NCBI GenBank assembly: GCA_017404025.1
Contig: JAFRDD010000094.1
Location: forward strand, 1 to 34,228
Direction: 5' to 3'
DNA length: 34,228 bases
Origin: Clostridia bacterium
Lineage (GTDB): Bacteria; Bacillota; Clostridia; TANB77; CAG-508
Part shown: one piece after another, positions 32,010 through 34,228 of the stretch
How the letters are laid out: every line of letters starts with the position of its first letter
Numbering within the stretch: position 1 is the stretch's first letter
Notes under the pieces: model-generated
What the model saw: only the letters and a program-made list of their open reading frames with translations
Database searches by the model: none
Told to the model about the DNA's origin: nothing
Translations under genes and position numbers: made by a program

Positions 32010-33023
32010 TTGGATTTTAAACTAGCTTTTGATAAAAATCTCGGACTAGAATTATTTGTTTTTAAACGCATATATTATGATAAAAGTAAAAAGATATTTT
32101 TTTCATCATATTTAGCCGAGCATATGATTGATCCAATAGGTTCTTTTCTGCTTATGTTTTTAAATACAAATTTTGAAGATGATGAAGATTGCAGATTTTT
32201 TGTTTTTTGGTTTTGTTTTGAAAGCTTATATTATAGAAGACATCCAAAAATCAAAAAAGCAAATCGCAATTCATCAAAACATTTAAGGCTTTCATTTTCT
32301 GGATTTAACAATGAACTAAATGAAATTGTAAAAGAATATAAGGAAGAATTTTTATACCTTAAATATACTTTATTAAAAAATCTAAGATTACCATACGATA
32401 CTGATTTTTTCAAAAAAATAGAGGAAGAAGCAGAATTTACTCCAGAAGCCATACAGGAAATAAGACAAGATGAAAAAAACTTTTTAAAAGATAAATCAAT
32501 TAAATATAATGAAATAGAAATAAATGGATTTATGGAGAAATTAAATATTAAATTTGAAACTTTTGATTTAATCTTTGTAAATATTGATGTTAATAAGTAT
32601 AATATTCCATACTATTTTGAGAGTGATGACATTTTTGCAATAATAGCTCTAATATTTAAAGAATTTATGTCTGATAATCATAATACTATAAGGCAATGTC
32701 AAAATTGTGGATATTATTTTGTTCCATCAAATTTAAAGGAGACTAAATATTGTAATGTAGAATATAAAAACACTGGCAAAACTTGTAGGCAAATTGGAAA
32801 AGAATTAACTTATAAAAAATCACTAAAAGAAGATACTCTTTTAGATAAATACAGAAAAAGATATATGTCTCTTGCAAGCTCTGTATCACATTATGGAACA
32901 GATACTGCCATTGCTAGATTTGAAAAGTATAAAAAAGATGGAGCTGTAATGAAACAAAAATATCTAAATAAAGAAATTACCCCAAAAGAATTTGAAAAAT
33001 GGATTCTAGATAGCAAAAAATAG
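32010..33023 (+). CDS. Zinc-finger protein of the element, DUF6076-like
   Basis: A 337-residue soluble protein of unknown function. Its recognisable part is a C-terminal zinc-finger-like block: CQNCGYYFVPS (Cys230, Cys233), KYCNVEY and TCRQIG, a pattern I associate tentatively with the DUF6076 family carried by mobile elements of Firmicutes. The N-terminal two thirds are Phe/Tyr-rich (MIDPIGSFLLMFLN, FFVFWFCFESLYY) and then helical and charged. I place the start at TTG 32010, with GGAGGTG 6 bases upstream. Longer frames beginning at 31869 are excluded because they would start inside the -35 box; GTG codons at 31995 and 32001 are possible but worse placed. Confidence 0.7.
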   Translation: MDFKLAFDKNLGLELFVFKRIYYDKSKKIFFSSYLAEHMIDPIGSFLLMFLNTNFEDDEDCRFFVFWFCFESLYYRRHPKIKKANRNSSKHLRLSFSGFNNELNEIVKEYKEEFLYLKYTLLKNLRLPYDTDFFKKIEEEAEFTPEAIQEIRQDEKNFLKDKSIKYNEIEINGFMEKLNIKFETFDLIFVNIDVNKYNIPYYFESDDIFAIIALIFKEFMSDNHNTIRQCQNCGYYFVPSNLKETKYCNVEYKNTGKTCRQIGKELTYKKSLKEDTLLDKYRKRYMSLASSVSHYGTDTAIARFEKYKKDGAVMKQKYLNKEITPKEFEKWILDSKK

Positions 33024-33053
33024 AACAGGAAATCATATCTTGTTCTATTTTTT
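33015..33053. terminator. Bidirectional terminator
   Basis: AAAAAATAGAACA (33015-33027) pairs perfectly with TGTTCTATTTTTT (33041-33053). It overlaps the stop codon of the zinc-finger gene and also faces the end of the convergent gene at 33078. Confidence 0.8.
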
Positions 33054-33077
33054 ATTTTGAGCAAATTTTAAGTTTTT

Positions 33078-33545
33078 TTAATTTTTACGAAAAAGTCCTT
33101 TTATTATATTAAATATTTTTTGATACCATTTTTCTTCTTTATATTCAACCATTGCAATTTCACTTGTATTATTAATATTATCTTCTTTATTAACATTTTC
33201 AGTTTTATTTTTATTAAATAAATTGTCTATACTATATTTTTCTTTTAATTCTTTATCTATTTCATTTTGTACTTTTTGTAGTTCTTCCGCATCTTTTTTT
33301 TGCAGAATTTTTCTTTCTTCTTCTGAACATAAGAAATCTCTATATATTAATCCTAAGATTATAATAGTTTCATTTTTTAATTTATTTTTTTCTAATGGTT
33401 CATGTATATTGGGAATATAGTTATTATCTTTTTCTTCAGCCATTAACTCTCTAAATCCTTTTGGTATTTTTCTTAATAACTCATCTGGCATCATTTTTAT
33501 TATTTCATCAACTTCTGAGAAAGCTATTTTATATTCTTCTTTCAA
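33078..33545 (-). CDS. Conserved-looking hypothetical protein of the element
   Basis: A 155-residue acidic protein, not assigned to a named family. The N-terminal half is a helical domain: AFSEVDEIIKMMPDELLRKI, then GFRELMAEEKDNNYIPNI and a hydrophobic helix NETIIILGLIYRDFLC. This pattern is one I have the impression of meeting in other clostridial proteins, without a known role. A charged helix and Asn/Lys-rich linker follow, and the C-terminus KWYQKIFNIIKGLFRKN is an amphipathic basic helix that could touch the membrane. Start is TTG with AGGTAGG upstream. It lies 9 bases after the coiled-coil gene and was probably cotranscribed with it. Confidence 0.6.
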   Translation of the reverse strand: MKEEYKIAFSEVDEIIKMMPDELLRKIPKGFRELMAEEKDNNYIPNIHEPLEKNKLKNETIIILGLIYRDFLCSEEERKILQKKDAEELQKVQNEIDKELKEKYSIDNLFNKNKTENVNKEDNINNTSEIAMVEYKEEKWYQKIFNIIKGLFRKN

Positions 33546-33554
33546 ATTAGTTAC

Positions 33555-34089
33555 CTACCTTTCATTTGGTTCTTTTTCTTGTGTACTCTTTTGTTTTTCC
33601 TTTTTTCTTTCTTGTATTCTATCTTTAATTGCTTTTGCTATATCTGACTTCATTTTTACAAATTTAGCTTTTACATTTTGAGCTACTCTATCTATTGCAC
33701 TATACCAACCACTAAACCTATTCATCCATAAATCAACTTTTTTATCTTTATTTTCAATTATTTGTTGATTTTCATTCTTTTGCACATCTTCTATTTCATC
33801 TTTTATACTTTGTTCGTGAGGTCTTATTTTTTCTTCTCGCGGTTGTTCATACTCCTTTGCTTTTTTCTCTGCCCTTCTTCTTGCCTCATGCTCTGCTTTT
33901 ATTTTTGCTTCCTCTTCTGCTTTAGCCTTTGCCTCTTGCTCTGCCTTTATTTTTGCTTTCTCTTCTTCTTTAGCCTTTGCTTCTTGCTCTGCTTTTATTC
34001 TTGCTTCCTCTTCTGCTTTAGCCTTTGCCTCTTGCTCTGCTTTTATTCTTGTTTCCTCTTCTGCTTTAGCCTTTGCTTCTTGCTCTGCT
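33555..34089 (-). pseudogene. 3' remnant of a repeat-rich coiled-coil protein gene cut by an IS
   Basis: An uninterrupted frame of about 178 codons runs from the insertion-sequence edge to a stop at 33555. The first ~75 residues are Ala/Glu/Lys repeats of 16 residues (variants of AEQEAKAKAEEEARIK), predicted to form one long helix; then a charged linker and a C-terminal domain with LWMNRFSGWYSAIDRV and a very basic tail. The 5' part is missing: upstream the frame runs into insertion-sequence DNA and stops without a start codon. A GTG at 33785 could only give a 76-residue stub and has no clear site. Long helical tails like this occur in relaxases and surface proteins; the family is not known. 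Confidence 0.7.
33877..34089. repeat. 48-bp tandem repeat within the coiled-coil gene
   Basis: Units beginning at 33925, 33973, 34021 and 34069 (the last cut at 34089) share the start GCCTTTGC on the plus strand and are exactly 48 bases apart; a diverged unit precedes them at 33877. Each encodes 16 residues, so copy-number change keeps the frame. Confidence 0.85.
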
Positions 34090-34228
34090 GGATAGGTTAT
34101 AATAAATTGGACAAAAAAGATAAGGACATGTTATAATAAATAAAATGAAATGGAGGAATTAAACATGTCTAGAAGACCAAGAAGAGAATTTACAGAAGAA
34201 TTTAAATTACAAATGGTAAAATTATATA
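34089..34228 (+). mobile_element. Left end of an IS3-family insertion sequence (partial)
   Basis: The coiled-coil repeat is broken at about 34089, where a sequence starting TGGATAGG begins. It contains TATAAT only 9 bases from the tip (34098-34103), a second extended -10 TGTTATAAT (34129-34137) with TTGGAC 19 bases upstream (34107-34112), and the first transposase reading frame. The right end and any target duplication are beyond the window. Confidence 0.7.
34165..34228 (+). CDS. IS3-family transposase OrfA, N-terminus (partial)
   Basis: The 21 visible codons begin MSRRPRREFTEEFKLQMVKL, a start typical of OrfA in IS3-family elements, the helix-turn-helix protein that binds the IS ends (the following frame, OrfB with the DDE domain, is normally made by frameshifting). 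GGAGG lies 8 bases before the ATG. The gene runs off the window edge, so intactness cannot be judged. Confidence 0.82.
   Translation, partial: MSRRPRREFTEEFKLQMVKLY

Larger units (their letters stand above)
29754..34228. mobile_element. Integrated element with large serine recombinase (one end seen, runs off the window)
   Basis: The left end is fixed by the break in the GH94 gene. The element carries, in order, the serine recombinase, a 44-codon accessory gene, a candidate structured RNA, a zinc-finger protein, a hypothetical gene and a repeat-rich coiled-coil gene interrupted by an insertion sequence. No conjugation or resistance genes are seen in the visible 4.5 kb, so it may be a mobilisable island, an integrative conjugative element or a remnant. 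The other end is outside the window. Confidence 0.7.

Noticed and set aside
33762..34136. 124-codon plus-strand frame rich in Cys, Phe and Leu
   Set aside because: It is the antisense reading of the 48-bp Ala/Glu/Lys repeat and crosses the insertion-sequence border; no ribosome-binding site.
1..34228. CRISPR arrays, tRNA or rRNA genes
   Set aside because: No regularly spaced repeats with variable spacers and no cloverleaf or rRNA-like sequences were seen; the only regular repeat is the 48-bp coding array.

Overview
The window is about 34 kb of very AT-rich DNA (roughly a quarter G+C) with clostridial-type ribosome-binding sites, many ATG, GTG and TTG starts, and a gene set (TrmFO, a Spo0E-like phosphatase, a PASTA-domain penicillin-binding protein, WalR-like regulator, YfmF/YfmH, S21) that points to an uncultured or little-studied member of the Clostridia. 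Genus cannot be named from the sequence. Almost all genes lie on the minus strand, so operons read from right to left.

Layout. 1-636: the first codons of a membrane-anchored protein leaving the window, then 570 bp of non-coding DNA with paired inverted repeats, a perfect Spo0A-box match and two terminators. 637-6159: trmFO and a family 2 glycosyltransferase, a small cysteine-rich plus-strand gene with its own promoter, and a large SNF2 helicase. 6272-15177: a tightly packed seven-gene minus-strand operon, in transcription order CarS-like CDP-archaeol synthase, dikinase 2, CDP-alcohol phosphatidyltransferase (PssA), phosphatidylserine decarboxylase (Psd), UbiA prenyltransferase, dikinase 1, GNAT-like acyltransferase. 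Genes overlap or abut. The two dikinases have the domain order of rifampin phosphotransferase (ATP-grasp, middle region, C-terminal His swivel domain) and lack the PEP/pyruvate barrel. Together with a prenyltransferase and a CarS-type cytidylyltransferase they suggest an undescribed isoprenoid or ether phospholipid head-group pathway. This is the most interesting part of the window. A 56-codon spo0E-like gene sits directly upstream, and Spo0A-box-like sites lie beside both promoters.

15764-26810: housekeeping genes: the YfmF/YfmH M16 pair, rpsU, an AglD/YbhN-type flippase-like protein, a sortase, rsmA, yraN-dprA-comM, and on the plus strand a class B penicillin-binding protein with two PASTA domains. 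26895-29176: two tandem Rpn/PDDEXK-type nuclease-transposase relatives, both apparently degenerate, and a WalR-like response regulator without an adjacent kinase.

29264-34228: a GH94 (cellobiose phosphorylase / cyclic glucan synthase type) gene is cut at about 29754 by a mobile element carrying a large serine recombinase, a tiny accessory gene, a candidate structured RNA, a zinc-finger protein resembling DUF6076, a hypothetical gene and a 48-bp-repeat coiled-coil gene. The coiled-coil gene is itself interrupted by an IS3-family insertion sequence that runs off the right edge. All calls are made by eye from sequence and protein motifs; no database search was run.
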